Assembly (NCBI GenBank): GCA_902610905.1
Contig: CACLXS010000002.1
Location: forward strand, 1-39,807
DNA: 39,807 nucleotides
From: an uncultured SAR86 cluster bacterium
Lineage (GTDB): Bacteria; Pseudomonadota; Gammaproteobacteria; Magnimaribacterales; D2472
Direction: 5' to 3'
Part shown: positions 24,546 to 33,704 of the stretch, one piece after another
Layout: every line of letters begins with the position of its first letter
How positions within the stretch are numbered: position 1 is the first letter of the stretch
Translations under genes and position numbers: made by a program
The notes under the pieces: generated by a model
What the model was told of the DNA's origin: nothing
The model's database searches: none
Seen by the model: the letters and a program-made list of their open reading frames with translations, nothing else

Positions 24546-25712
24546 GTGAAAATTATTGTAATTGGCGCTGGATACGTTGGATTAAGCAATGCTGTACTAC
24601 TTGCACAAAAAAATCAAGTAAAACTGATTGATATTGATACAAACAAAATATTACTTCTTAATCAAAATAAAAGTCCAATTAAAGATTCATTAATTCAAAA
24701 ATATCTTTCAACTAAAAAATTATCTTTATCTTATGATTCAGAGTTATGCAGTGACTTGAGTTCGACCGATGTAATAATTATTGCTACTCCAACAAATTTT
24801 AATTCAAAAACAAAGACCTTTAATACAAATATAATAGAAAGTATTTTATTTGATCTTCACCAAAAAAAATTTTCAAATTTAGTAATTATTAGATCAACTG
24901 TTCCAATTGGTTTCACTGAAAGAATTAAAAAAAAATACCCAAATTTTGAATTGGCTTTTTTTCCCGAGTTCTTAAGAGAGGGAGAAGCACTAAAAGATTC
25001 TTTATATCCCACAAGAATAATTTGTGGCTCTAAATCTAGAAGTGCTAAAAATTTTTTAAAGATTTTACAAAAATCTTCAATTAAAAAAAATATAAAGACT
25101 TTGATTACATCGCCGACTGAAGCTGAATCAATAAAGCTTTTTTCAAATATGTATCTAGCTTTACGAATTTCTTTTTTTAATGAATTAGATTCATTTTCTG
25201 TTTCAAAGAACCTCAATTCTCAGGAGATTATAGAAGGAGTGTCCATGGACCCTAGAATTGGAAGCTACTACAACAACCCCTCTTTTGGATATGGAGGATA
25301 TTGTTTGCCAAAAGATACAAAACAACTTAAAGAAAATTTTAAAAATATTCCACAAAATTTGATTCAAGCAACTATAGAAGCTAACGCAACTAGAAAAAAA
25401 TTTATAACTTCTGAAATTCTTAAAATAAATGCTAAAACTATAGGAGTCTATAGGATATCAATGAAAAAAGGATCCGATAATTGGAGAGAGTCATCAATAA
25501 TAGATATTATTAAGCTTCTTAAGAAAAAAGGTAAAAATATAATTATCTATGAGCCTTATATTTCTGAAAAAGAATTCTTAGGATTTCCAATCATTAATAA
25601 TATAACAATATTTAAAAATCAGTCTAAAATTATAATTACAAACAGAATGCAAAAGGAATTAGAAGACATTAAAAATAAAGTTTTTACTAGAGATATTTTT
25701 AATACAAATTAA
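24546..25712 (+). CDS. ugd: UDP-glucose 6-dehydrogenase
   Basis: 388 aa, identical in length to E. coli Ugd. Begins with GTG followed at once by the Rossmann motif IIVIGAGYVGLSNA (3-15); no earlier start is possible because of an upstream stop. Family motifs include IIRSTVPIGFT (114-124), FFPEFLREGEAL (138-149), SPTEAESIKLFSNMYLALRI (189-208) and the catalytic Cys253 in GYGGYCLPKDT. It oxidises UDP-glucose to UDP-glucuronate for envelope polysaccharide. A paralogue acting on another UDP-sugar is possible but the short single-domain length and motifs favour UDP-glucose. Its base composition is even more A-rich than its neighbours. It separates the permease from the apt-guaA-guaB genes and points the opposite way. 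Confidence 0.88.
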   Translation: MKIIVIGAGYVGLSNAVLLAQKNQVKLIDIDTNKILLLNQNKSPIKDSLIQKYLSTKKLSLSYDSELCSDLSSTDVIIIATPTNFNSKTKTFNTNIIESILFDLHQKKFSNLVIIRSTVPIGFTERIKKKYPNFELAFFPEFLREGEALKDSLYPTRIICGSKSRSAKNFLKILQKSSIKKNIKTLITSPTEAESIKLFSNMYLALRISFFNELDSFSVSKNLNSQEIIEGVSMDPRIGSYYNNPSFGYGGYCLPKDTKQLKENFKNIPQNLIQATIEANATRKKFITSEILKINAKTIGVYRISMKKGSDNWRESSIIDIIKLLKKKGKNIIIYEPYISEKEFLGFPIINNITIFKNQSKIIITNRMQKELEDIKNKVFTRDIFNTN

Positions 25713-25791
25713 ATGCTTTTCTAATACCTTATTCCTATTTAAACTCAATCAGAAATACTCAATCAACCAGTTATGTATAGGGTTTTAGAAA

Positions 25792-26334
25792 TTAATAAGA
25801 AACTAGTGTTTTAATGTTATAGCCTTGATCGACAATTAATTTACTTCCGCCCAATTCAGGAAGATCAATAATACATAAAATTAGGATATCTAATTTTTCT
25901 ACACCAAAATTTTCTGTTAATAATTCTGCACAAGCTATTGCAGTGCCTCCAGTTGCAACTAAATCATCAATAATTACAACTCGTTGGCCTTTAGTAATTT
26001 TGGTATTCTTTTGGATCTCAATTGATGTGCTGCCGTATTCAAGATCAAAGTTTTTAATATAAGTCTCATTTGGTAGCTTGCCAGGCTTTCTAGCTAAAAC
26101 AAAAGGAAGAAGAAGATCTGTTGCAACAGATCCAGCAAAAATAAAGCCCCTGCTTTCAATACTCACAACTAAATCTGCTGAAAATTCGTCAGTTATCTTA
26201 GTTAGCTCTTTGCAAGTTTTTCTGAATGGCTCAGGAGTCTCAATTAAACTAGTTATATCTCTAAATTTTATTCCAGGTATTGGAAAACCATCAACATCTC
26301 TAATATATTTTTTTAAATCTAGCTTATCACTCAT
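25792..26334 (-). CDS. apt: adenine phosphoribosyltransferase
   Basis: 180 aa from the ATG at 26332-26334, which gives the normal Apt length; a longer frame to 26382 would overlap guaA by 44 nt. KKYIRDVDGFPIPGIKFRDI (8-27) is the Apt N-terminus, SIESRGFIFAG (58-68) the conserved central loop and VVIIDDLVATGGTA (119-132) the PRPP-binding motif. It makes AMP from adenine and PRPP. It starts 4 nt after the guaA stop and is the last gene of guaB-guaA-apt. The 79-nt convergent gap to ugd shows no clear terminator. Confidence 0.94.
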   Translation of the reverse strand: MSDKLDLKKYIRDVDGFPIPGIKFRDITSLIETPEPFRKTCKELTKITDEFSADLVVSIESRGFIFAGSVATDLLLPFVLARKPGKLPNETYIKNFDLEYGSTSIEIQKNTKITKGQRVVIIDDLVATGGTAIACAELLTENFGVEKLDILILCIIDLPELGGSKLIVDQGYNIKTLVSY

Positions 26335-26338
26335 AATT

Positions 26339-27907
26339 TCATTCCCACTCAATAGTGGCTGGTGGTTTGCTTGATATGTCATAAACCACTCTACTAACTT
26401 CTTCTATCTCATTTACTATTCTGTTAGAGACATGCTCTAAAAACTCGTAAGGTAAATGTGCCCATCTTGCTGTCATAAAATCAACAGTTTCAACTGCTCT
26501 TAGACCAATGACTTCAGCATATCTTCTCTCATCTCCAACAACACCCACTGATTTAATTGGCAGATAGACTGCAAAAGCCTGGCTTACTGTTTTATAAAGA
26601 TCAGCTTTGATTAATTCTTCTATAAAAATATGGTCAGCTTCTTTTAAAACAGTTGTTTTTTCTTTAGTAATATCACCAAGGATTCTTACTCCGAGACCAG
26701 GACCAGGAAATGGATGCCTGTTAAGCATTTCAGGAGCAAGGCCAAGCTCAACACCCATTCTTCTGACCTCATCTTTAAAAAGATCTCTCAAGGGTTCAAC
26801 AAGATCCATTTTCATTTCCTCAGGGAGACCGCCAACATTATGATGAGATTTTATAACTCTAGCCTCTTTTGATTCAGACCCAGAAGATTCAATAACATCA
26901 GGGTATATTGTACCTTGTGCTAAGAAATGTACGTCTTTTAATTTCGTTGCTTCGGCATCAAAAACATCAATAAAAGTTCTGCCTATGATTTTTCTTTTTT
27001 GTTCAGGATCTTCAACACCTTTTAGATGTCTCAAAAATACTTCTTCACTGTCAGATTTAATAACATTTAAGTTCATATTCTCTTTAAAAGTATTCATAAC
27101 TTCTTCTGCTTCGCCTTTTCTAAGAAGACCATTATCAACAAAAACACAGACTAATTTATTGCCAACTGCTTTATTTAAAAGAGCTGCAGTCACTGAAGAA
27201 TCGACTCCACCAGAAAGACCTAGTAGAACTTTATTATTTTGAACTTGATCTTTAATTTCTTTAATTCTTTGTCCAATCAAATCATCCATCTTCCAATCTT
27301 TTTTTGAACCACATACTTTAAAAATAAAATTATCTAAAACAGTTTTTCCATCTTCTGTATGGGTTACTTCTGGATGAAATTGAAGAGCATATATTGATTT
27401 AGTTGTATGTTGCATGGCAGCAATTGGGGCAGTTGCAGTAGCTGCAACTAAATCAAAATTGTCAGGCAGATCTTGGACTTGATCACCATGACTCATCCAC
27501 ACATTAAGAGTTTTTCCTAAATCAGAAAATAAAACACATTCTGCTGTAACTTGAAGCTCAGAGTAACCAAATTCTTTTTGGTCTGATGATATAACTTGTC
27601 CACCTAATTGCTCAGCAAGAGTCTGCATTCCGTAACATATACCTAAAATAGGTATATTTAGATCAAAAACTATTTGTGGAACTCTTGGTGTATAACTATT
27701 GGTAACTGAATCAGGACCTCCAGATAAAATAATACCTTTAGGATTAATTAATCTAATTTTTTCTTCATCGATATCCCATGGAAGAATTTCTGAATAAACA
27801 TTACTCTCTCGAACCCTTCTTGCAATTAATTGAGTATATTGAGAACCAAAATCTAGAACCAAAATAGTATCTATGTGTTTGCTTGTAGATGATAGATTTA
27901 CAGTCAT
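26339..27907 (-). CDS. guaA: GMP synthase (glutamine-hydrolysing)
   Basis: 522 aa (E. coli 525). The class I glutamine amidotransferase domain has [16 protein letters not shown] at the N-terminus, nucleophile Cys91 in GICYGMQ and His178/Glu180 in [11 protein letters not shown]. The ATP pyrophosphatase domain has the P-loop [11 protein letters not shown] (229-239), and the dimerisation domain ends in the invariant PPATIEWE. It converts XMP to GMP. It lies 9 nt downstream of guaB, so IMP to XMP to GMP is encoded by adjacent co-transcribed genes. Confidence 0.97.
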   Translation of the reverse strand: MTVNLSSTSKHIDTILVLDFGSQYTQLIARRVRESNVYSEILPWDIDEEKIRLINPKGIILSGGPDSVTNSYTPRVPQIVFDLNIPILGICYGMQTLAEQLGGQVISSDQKEFGYSELQVTAECVLFSDLGKTLNVWMSHGDQVQDLPDNFDLVAATATAPIAAMQHTTKSIYALQFHPEVTHTEDGKTVLDNFIFKVCGSKKDWKMDDLIGQRIKEIKDQVQNNKVLLGLSGGVDSSVTAALLNKAVGNKLVCVFVDNGLLRKGEAEEVMNTFKENMNLNVIKSDSEEVFLRHLKGVEDPEQKRKIIGRTFIDVFDAEATKLKDVHFLAQGTIYPDVIESSGSESKEARVIKSHHNVGGLPEEMKMDLVEPLRDLFKDEVRRMGVELGLAPEMLNRHPFPGPGLGVRILGDITKEKTTVLKEADHIFIEELIKADLYKTVSQAFAVYLPIKSVGVVGDERRYAEVIGLRAVETVDFMTARWAHLPYEFLEHVSNRIVNEIEEVSRVVYDISSKPPATIEWE

Positions 27908-27916
27908 TTGTGATTA

Positions 27917-29380
27917 TTAACTTCTTTGATAGTTAGGTGCTTCCTTTGTAATCATGACATCATGAACATGACTTTCTGTCATGCCGGCATTAGTAATTTC
28001 AACAAATTTACTATTCTGATGAACCTCTTCTATAGTTTTACAGCCTATATAGCCCATAGACTGTCTAAGTCCACCAATCAATTGATTAATAACATTTATT
28101 ACTTGTCCTTTGTATGGAACTCTACCTTCGATACCCTCAGGTACTAATTTGTCTGCATCCGTATCTTCTTGCATGTATCTGTTTGCGTCTTGCCTCTCAG
28201 TCATAGCACCAATAGATCCCATACCACGATAAGTTTTAAAACTTCTTCCTTGAAAGAGCTCGACTTTACCAGGTGCTTCTTCAGTTCCCGCAAATAAACC
28301 ACCAAGCATTACAGAATCAGCGCCTGCTGCAATAGCCTTAGCTATATCGCCTGAAAATCTTATCCCCCCATCAGCAATAATGCCTACATCCATTTTTTTA
28401 AGAGCTTCTTTTATATCTAAAATAGCTGATATTTGAGGCACACCAATACCGGCAATGATTCTTGTTGTACAGATGGAACCTGGGCCCATTCCTACTTTAA
28501 CCCCATCAGCTCCAGCTTTAACAAGTTCTATAGCTCCCTCAGGAGTAGCTACATTTCCGCCTATTACTTCAATAGACGGGAATTCTTTTTTTATAACTTT
28601 AATAGTTTCAATAACATTTTTTGAATGTCCATGAGCACTATCAATGACAAATAAATCAACACCTGCTTCATTTAAGGCGTGTGCTCTTTCAAGAGTATCT
28701 GGACTAGTTCCTAAAGCAGCTCCAACCATTAAGCTTCCAGAATCATCTTTGGTTGCATCTGGATGTTCTGCAGACTTTTCTATGTCTTTCATGGTTACTA
28801 ATCCACCTAATGCTCCTGATTGATCGATAACCAAAACTTTTTCAATCCTATTTTCATGCATTAGTTTTTTTACCGTTTCTTGTGGCGTACCTTCTTCTAC
28901 GGTTATTAATTGATCATGTGGAGTCATGATTGATGATACTTGTGCATCCATATTATCTGCATATCTAAAGTCTCTACTTGTCACTATACCCTTGAGCTCT
29001 CCATTATCCACAACCGGCATGCCAGAAATGTTTAATTCTGTGGTTAGTTGAATCAATTCACCAATAGACTTATCAGATTCTATTGTCAATGGATCTCTGA
29101 CAACTCCACTTTCATATTTTTTTACAGTCTTAACTTCTAAAACCTGTTCATCAATATTGTTATTTTTATGAATAATACCAATTCCGCCAACTTCAGCTAA
29201 AGCAATAGCCATACGTGATTCAGTAACAGTATCCATAGCAGCTGAGACCAAAGGAACTTTGATAGTAATGTTTTTTGTGAGTTTAGTTTGAGTAGAAGCT
29301 TCGCTAGGTACAAAGTCGCTATACCTTGGCAAAAGAAGAACATCATCAAACGTTAGGGCTTTTTGTTTTACTTTTTCCAT
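27917..29380 (-). CDS. guaB: IMP dehydrogenase
   Basis: 487 aa (E. coli 488). The N-terminus [17 protein letters not shown] is typical, a pair of CBS domains occupies about 93-205 ([38 protein letters not shown]), and the catalytic loop is [15 protein letters not shown] with Cys304. [10 protein letters not shown] and the distal flap follow. It oxidises IMP to XMP with NAD, the committed step to GMP. No Shine-Dalgarno precedes the ATG; instead an extended -10 promoter sits 5 nt upstream, suggesting a leaderless mRNA for guaB-guaA-apt. Confidence 0.97.
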   Translation of the reverse strand: MEKVKQKALTFDDVLLLPRYSDFVPSEASTQTKLTKNITIKVPLVSAAMDTVTESRMAIALAEVGGIGIIHKNNNIDEQVLEVKTVKKYESGVVRDPLTIESDKSIGELIQLTTELNISGMPVVDNGELKGIVTSRDFRYADNMDAQVSSIMTPHDQLITVEEGTPQETVKKLMHENRIEKVLVIDQSGALGGLVTMKDIEKSAEHPDATKDDSGSLMVGAALGTSPDTLERAHALNEAGVDLFVIDSAHGHSKNVIETIKVIKKEFPSIEVIGGNVATPEGAIELVKAGADGVKVGMGPGSICTTRIIAGIGVPQISAILDIKEALKKMDVGIIADGGIRFSGDIAKAIAAGADSVMLGGLFAGTEEAPGKVELFQGRSFKTYRGMGSIGAMTERQDANRYMQEDTDADKLVPEGIEGRVPYKGQVINVINQLIGGLRQSMGYIGCKTIEEVHQNSKFVEITNAGMTESHVHDVMITKEAPNYQRS

Positions 29381-29385
29381 GTTGG

Positions 29386-29394
29386 ATTATAGCA
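29386..29394 (-). promoter_or_regulatory. extended -10 promoter of guaB (leaderless start)
   Basis: On the minus strand TGCTATAAT is a perfect extended -10 (TGnTATAAT) that ends 5 nt before the guaB ATG at 29380, so the transcript should begin at or beside the A of the start codon. There is a T-rich stretch about 17 nt further upstream instead of a -35 hexamer, as expected for extended -10 promoters. Confidence 0.6.
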
Positions 29395-29420
29395 AGACTG
29401 AATTTAAAAAAAAATAATTC

Positions 29421-29648
29421 TTAGAATATTAGTCCTAAAATATAAATTAATGTTAATCCAGCATTAAGGACCACTAATGATTGCTCTTTCCAAAGCCATC
29501 CAACATAGACCCATAAAGTATTTGCAGATATAAAAGCCCAATGATGATACTCTAACTCAGGAACAAAGCTTGCTAATGCTGCGGCAATGATGAGAATGCC
29601 AGTAGCTAGCCAAGCTAATGATTGATAAGGTTTTTCGTTTTGTTCCAT
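29421..29648 (-). CDS. small integral membrane protein
   Basis: 75 aa with three predicted membrane segments: about 11-30 (AWLATGILIIAAALASFVP), 37-53 (WAFISANTLWVYVGWLW) and 58-75, which runs to the C-terminus. I do not recognise a family. The hydrophobic pattern, the start 1 nt from the phhB stop and the same strand as fumC-phhB support it as a real gene. The ATG overlaps nothing else and is in phase with tight operon spacing. Function unknown. Confidence 0.7.
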   Translation of the reverse strand: MEQNEKPYQSLAWLATGILIIAAALASFVPELEYHHWAFISANTLWVYVGWLWKEQSLVVLNAGLTLIYILGLIF

Positions 29649-29649
29649 A

Positions 29650-29988
29650 TTAATTTTTACTTATTTTATTTGTCTTTGCTGCGCAAATAAAGTCATTTTT
29701 GTGCAGTCCTTTAATTTTATGAGACCACCAAATGACTGTAACTTTACCCCATTCCAAAATAATTTGTGGATGATGATCCTCTTTATCAGCCATATCAGCA
29801 ACTTTATTTGAAAAATCTACTGAATCGCTATAGTTTGAAAAACTAAATTCTTTTTTTAGCTTCTTTGCTCCGTCATCAATCACATCCCATCCCTCTATTT
29901 CCTTTATGAGTATGGAGGCTTCATCATCTGAAACTCTTGGAGCATCAATTCTGCATGCCTCGCAGGTATTTGAAGCTAAATCACTCAC
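29650..29988 (-). CDS. phhB: pterin-4a-carbinolamine dehydratase
   Basis: 112 aa from the GTG at 29986-29988, which has AAGGTGG five nt upstream; a GTG three codons earlier exists but would lie within that ribosome site. The start overlaps the end of fumC by 8 nt. TCEACRIDAPRVSDDEA is the common bacterial PhhB N-terminus and ADKEDHHPQIILEWGKVTV contains the catalytic His-His pair. It dehydrates 4a-hydroxytetrahydrobiopterin and normally recycles the cofactor of phenylalanine hydroxylase; no phhA is in the window. It may also act in other pterin chemistry. Confidence 0.9.
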   Translation of the reverse strand: MSDLASNTCEACRIDAPRVSDDEASILIKEIEGWDVIDDGAKKLKKEFSFSNYSDSVDFSNKVADMADKEDHHPQIILEWGKVTVIWWSHKIKGLHKNDFICAAKTNKISKN

Positions 29989-31372
29989 TAATACCACCTT
30001 TTGTAAGCTTTGATGGGTCTAGAAGTTTTGCTAATTCAGATTTACTTATGCCTGTTTCTTCATGAGCAACTTCTATGATTGATTTACTCTCTTTATAAGC
30101 TTTTTTTGCAATAGCAGCAGCTTTGCTATAACCAATTACCCTGTTTAAGGCTGTTACAAGAATCGGATTTTTTGATAAAGATTCGTTAATATTTTTTGAA
30201 TTTACTTTGAATGTTTTGATAGCTTTATTTGCAAGAAGTGGCATTGCATTTCCCAACAAATTAATACTTTTTAGTAAGTTATATGCCACAACAGGCAACA
30301 TCACATTTAGTTGAAAGTTGCCACTTTGCCCTGCAAGAGTTACTGTTAGATCATTTCCAATTACATCAGCGCAAGCCATTGCTACTGCTTCTGGAATCAC
30401 AGGGTTCACCTTTCCAGGCATAATACTGCTTCCGGGCTGTAAGGCCTGAAGCTCTATCTCGCCTAAACCAGTCAATGGTCCACTATTCATCCATCTAAGA
30501 TCATTAGATATTTTCATTAATATAACGCTTAAATTTTTTAAAGCTGAAGAAAGTTCAACTGCATTATCAACAGAACTTAATCCTTGATAAAAATTCTTAG
30601 CAGGCTTGGTTTTAAATTTAGAAAGCTTATTTAATTCAGAACAAAAATGTTTTGAAAAATCTTTATGTGCATTTATTCCGGTTCCAATTGCTGTTCCGCC
30701 TTGGGGAAGTTCATTCATCCTATTGGTTGCTTGAATAATGGTTTTATTATTTGCCTCTAATTGAGCTTTCCATCCAGATAACTCTTGTGAGAAATCTATT
30801 GGCATAGCATCCATTAAATGAGTTCTACCTGTTTTAACATTGCCTTTAACTTGCTTCATTTTTAAATCAATTGAATTTATTAATTTATCAAGGTTTGGCA
30901 AGAGCAATTTATTCATGTCAATCAGAGCGCTAACGCATATAGCTGTTGGAATAACATCATTAGAGCTTTGACTCATATTTACATCGTCGTTTGCATTAAT
31001 TTTTAATTTTGATTTTTTTGAAGCTAAATTGGCAATAACCTCATTAGCATTCATATTAGAACTAGTTCCTGAACCAGTTTGGAAAACATCAAGAGGAAAC
31101 GAGTCATCATGCAATCCATTAAGAACATCTTTTGATGCTGATTTTATAGCTGCAGCTTTGTTGGCTGATAATAGTTTTAACTTATTATTAGCAGCCGCAG
31201 CTGAAAATTTAATCATACCCAAAGCTTCAATAAAAGATCTTCCAAAAGGAAAGACAAATTTAATCCCACTTATAGTGAAATTATCTAAGGCCCTTTGTGT
31301 TTGAGCTCCCCATAATGCTTTTGCCGGGACCTTAACATCACCTAAACTATCTTTTTCAATTCTATATTTCAT
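29981..31372 (-). CDS. fumC: class II fumarate hydratase
   Basis: 463 aa (E. coli FumC 467). The fumarase/aspartase signature GSSIMPGKVNPV is present, with SSNDVIPTA, TGRTHLMDAMPIDFSQE and the N-terminal RIEKDSLGDVKVPAKALWGAQTQRA split by the usual KALWGAQT motif. It interconverts fumarate and malate in the TCA cycle without an iron-sulfur cluster. Aspartase and argininosuccinate lyase are excluded by these motifs. It is the first gene of a minus-strand run with phhB and the small membrane protein. Confidence 0.95.
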   Translation of the reverse strand: MKYRIEKDSLGDVKVPAKALWGAQTQRALDNFTISGIKFVFPFGRSFIEALGMIKFSAAAANNKLKLLSANKAAAIKSASKDVLNGLHDDSFPLDVFQTGSGTSSNMNANEVIANLASKKSKLKINANDDVNMSQSSNDVIPTAICVSALIDMNKLLLPNLDKLINSIDLKMKQVKGNVKTGRTHLMDAMPIDFSQELSGWKAQLEANNKTIIQATNRMNELPQGGTAIGTGINAHKDFSKHFCSELNKLSKFKTKPAKNFYQGLSSVDNAVELSSALKNLSVILMKISNDLRWMNSGPLTGLGEIELQALQPGSSIMPGKVNPVIPEAVAMACADVIGNDLTVTLAGQSGNFQLNVMLPVVAYNLLKSINLLGNAMPLLANKAIKTFKVNSKNINESLSKNPILVTALNRVIGYSKAAAIAKKAYKESKSIIEVAHEETGISKSELAKLLDPSKLTKGGISE

Positions 31373-31390
31373 ATTTAATTATTTATTTGG

Positions 31391-31417
31391 TAAGCTATTT
31401 TAACATTATTGAGCTTA
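31391..31417 (+). promoter_or_regulatory. inverted repeat next to the class II aldolase-like gene ribosome site
   Basis: TAAGCT (31391-31396) and AGCTTA (31412-31417) are perfect inverted copies 15 nt apart within the 59-nt divergent gap of fumC and the aldolase-like gene. The right arm runs directly into the Shine-Dalgarno (AGGAG). It could be an operator or a leader hairpin; with only six pairs it may also be chance. Confidence 0.3.
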
Positions 31418-31431
31418 GGAGAATAATAACT

Positions 31432-32241
31432 ATGTCAAATGTTACACCTTTAAAAATAGATATTACTGATGGGAGACTTCCTATTAAAGAAAAGGGCTTG
31501 GTTTTTCAAGAGTTTGCAAGTCCAGCAGAAGAAAGAAGAAATCAATTAGAAAAATTAGCAGCCGGATTCAGATTATTTGACTATTTTAGGTTTAATGAAG
31601 GTGTAGCTGGACATATAACTTATAGAGATCCTGAGTTTAAAGATCATTTTTGGGTGAATCCACTTGGTGTTCACTTTTCTCAAATATCCGTTTCAGATCT
31701 TTTGCTAGTTAATCATGATGGAAAAGTTGTTCAAGGTGACAAAGATGTAAATGTTGCTGCATTTGCAATTCATTCAAGACTTCATAAGGCAAGACCTGAT
31801 GTGAATGCCGCTGCGCATTCACATTCAATATATGGAAGAACCTTTTCAACATTGGGTAAATTGCTTGACCCAATTTCTCAAGATGCGTGTGCCTTTTATG
31901 AAAATCAAGCTATATATAAGGATTTTTCTGGTGTTGTTGAGGAAGTAGATGAGGGAGATGAAATAGCTAAAGCTCTTGGTGATAAGAAAGTAGCTATATT
32001 GCAAAACCATGGCATTTTGACCACAGGACCGTCTGTAGATATTGCACTGTGGTTTTACATGTCCATGGAGAGATGTTGTCAGGCTCAATTAATGGCAGAA
32101 TCAGCTGGTAAACCAATTTCAGTTTCTCATGAGACAGCAATTAAAACTAGAGAGTTCATTGCAAATGATATAGCTGCATGGGCTAGTTATCAGCCTGCGT
32201 TTGATAAAATAATTAAAATGCAGCCTGATTTATTAGACTAG
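31432..32241 (+). CDS. class II aldolase/adducin-family protein
   Basis: 269 aa from the ATG at 31432, which follows AGGAG by about 10 nt; the frame upstream uses a TTG and lacks a ribosome site. Zinc-ligand candidates are His129/His131 in AAAHSHSIYGR and His193 in ILQNHGILT, as in fuculose-phosphate aldolase and adducin heads. GHITYRDP (60-67) and WVNPLGVHFSQIS are typical of the non-sugar branch often called class II aldolase/adducin family protein. Substrate unknown. It lies 1 nt from the convergent aldehyde dehydrogenase. Confidence 0.85.
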   Translation: MSNVTPLKIDITDGRLPIKEKGLVFQEFASPAEERRNQLEKLAAGFRLFDYFRFNEGVAGHITYRDPEFKDHFWVNPLGVHFSQISVSDLLLVNHDGKVVQGDKDVNVAAFAIHSRLHKARPDVNAAAHSHSIYGRTFSTLGKLLDPISQDACAFYENQAIYKDFSGVVEEVDEGDEIAKALGDKKVAILQNHGILTTGPSVDIALWFYMSMERCCQAQLMAESAGKPISVSHETAIKTREFIANDIAAWASYQPAFDKIIKMQPDLLD

Positions 32242-32242
32242 T

Positions 32243-33661
32243 TTACGGAGCAATTACAGCTTTAGTTTCTAGGCATTCTTCAAGACCATGAAGCCCATGC
32301 TCTCTTCCATTGCCTGAAGCTTTATAACCACCAAAAGGTGCTCCTGTTCCTCTAGCACCTCCATTTATAATTACTTGCCCGGCTCTTATTTTACGAGCAA
32401 CTTCTTTGGCATGTTCCGATTCACCTTGGACATAACCTGCAAGGCCGTATTCGGTGTCATTAGCTATCTCAATAGCTTCATCTTCATTCTCGTATTTTAT
32501 TATTGATAGAACTGGACCAAAAATTTCTTCTTTAGCAATTGTCATGTCATTAGTGACGTCTGCAAAAACTGTAGGTTTTATATAATAACCTTTTTCATAG
32601 CCTTCAGGTTTTTCAATACCGCCAGCAACAAGTCTTGCACCCTCTTCAATTCCTATTTCAATCATTCTTAAAATCTTTTCGTATTGTGCTTTATTAGCAA
32701 TAGGTCCAATTCTATATTCTCCCTGCGGATCGCCAACGGTAGTGCTGTTTGCAGTCTGTACTGCAACTTCAATAGCTTTGTCATAGTTTTGTGCTGAGAC
32801 TAACATTTTTGTTGGAGCATTGCAGGATTGTCCTGAATTAAGAAAACAATGCCCAGCTCCACCTCTAACTGATTTTTCTAAATCTGCAACATCATCAAGA
32901 ATGATATTTGAAGATTTTCCACCAAGTTCTTGATGCACACGTTTTACTGAAACAGCTGATGCTTGTGCCACTGCAATACCAGCTCGAGTTGAACCAGTAA
33001 ATGACATCATAGCAACGTCTGGATGTTCAGATAATGCTGCTCCTACAGTTGGTCCATAACCATTAACAACATTAAATACTCCTCCTGGGACTCCTGCTTT
33101 GTCAAAAACTTCTGCTAGAAGCATTGCACAATAAGGTGATATTTCACTTGGCTTAAGAACCATGCTACAACCTGCTGCCAGTGCAGCAGAAACTTTTGTT
33201 GTAATTTGATTCATCGGCCAATTCCAAGGTGTAATCATGCCAATAACACCTATTGGTTCCTTAATTAAAGTATAGTCACCCTCAGGTTTCTCAAACTGAT
33301 AATCTATTAGAGCGTCTAAAGTTTCATGAATATTTTTGATACCTGTTGATGCTTGAGCTTTTTCTGATAACCATAGGGGCGCACCCATTTCTTCAGTAAT
33401 GACTTGAACAAAATCATCATATCTATTCTCATACTCAGAAATAATATTATTTAGAAGCTCTATTCTCTCTTCCTTTGAAGTATATTGAAAAGAGGAAAAG
33501 GCTTGAAAGGCCGCTTCAACAGCTCTATCTATATCTCCCTTTGTACCAGCTGTAACATGACCAATTATTTCTTCATTTGCAGGATTTATGACTTCTATTT
33601 TTTCATTTGATTCTGAATCTACCCATGAACCATTTATGTAAAATTGTAATTTATCTTTCAT
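32243..33661 (-). CDS. NAD(P)-dependent aldehyde dehydrogenase
   Basis: 472 aa from the ATG at 33659-33661, preceded by GAGG with 6 nt spacing; an earlier start (33676) would remove that site. ALDH-superfamily motifs: TPWNWPMNQI (144-153), KPSEISPYC, FTGSTRAG (221-228), catalytic Glu245 in QELGGKS and Cys280 in NSGQSCNAPT, and the C-terminal PFGGYKASGNGRE. It oxidises an aldehyde to the acid; the GQSCNAPT form fits the broad-substrate betaine/phenylacetaldehyde-type group but does not identify the substrate. It is 43 nt downstream of fhs on the same strand, so a formate or aldehyde link is imaginable but unproven. Confidence 0.93.
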   Translation of the reverse strand: MKDKLQFYINGSWVDSESNEKIEVINPANEEIIGHVTAGTKGDIDRAVEAAFQAFSSFQYTSKEERIELLNNIISEYENRYDDFVQVITEEMGAPLWLSEKAQASTGIKNIHETLDALIDYQFEKPEGDYTLIKEPIGVIGMITPWNWPMNQITTKVSAALAAGCSMVLKPSEISPYCAMLLAEVFDKAGVPGGVFNVVNGYGPTVGAALSEHPDVAMMSFTGSTRAGIAVAQASAVSVKRVHQELGGKSSNIILDDVADLEKSVRGGAGHCFLNSGQSCNAPTKMLVSAQNYDKAIEVAVQTANSTTVGDPQGEYRIGPIANKAQYEKILRMIEIGIEEGARLVAGGIEKPEGYEKGYYIKPTVFADVTNDMTIAKEEIFGPVLSIIKYENEDEAIEIANDTEYGLAGYVQGESEHAKEVARKIRAGQVIINGGARGTGAPFGGYKASGNGREHGLHGLEECLETKAVIAP

Positions 33662-33704
33662 TTTAAACCTCAACATAAAGTCAGCAAAATATTATACAAA
33701 ATAT

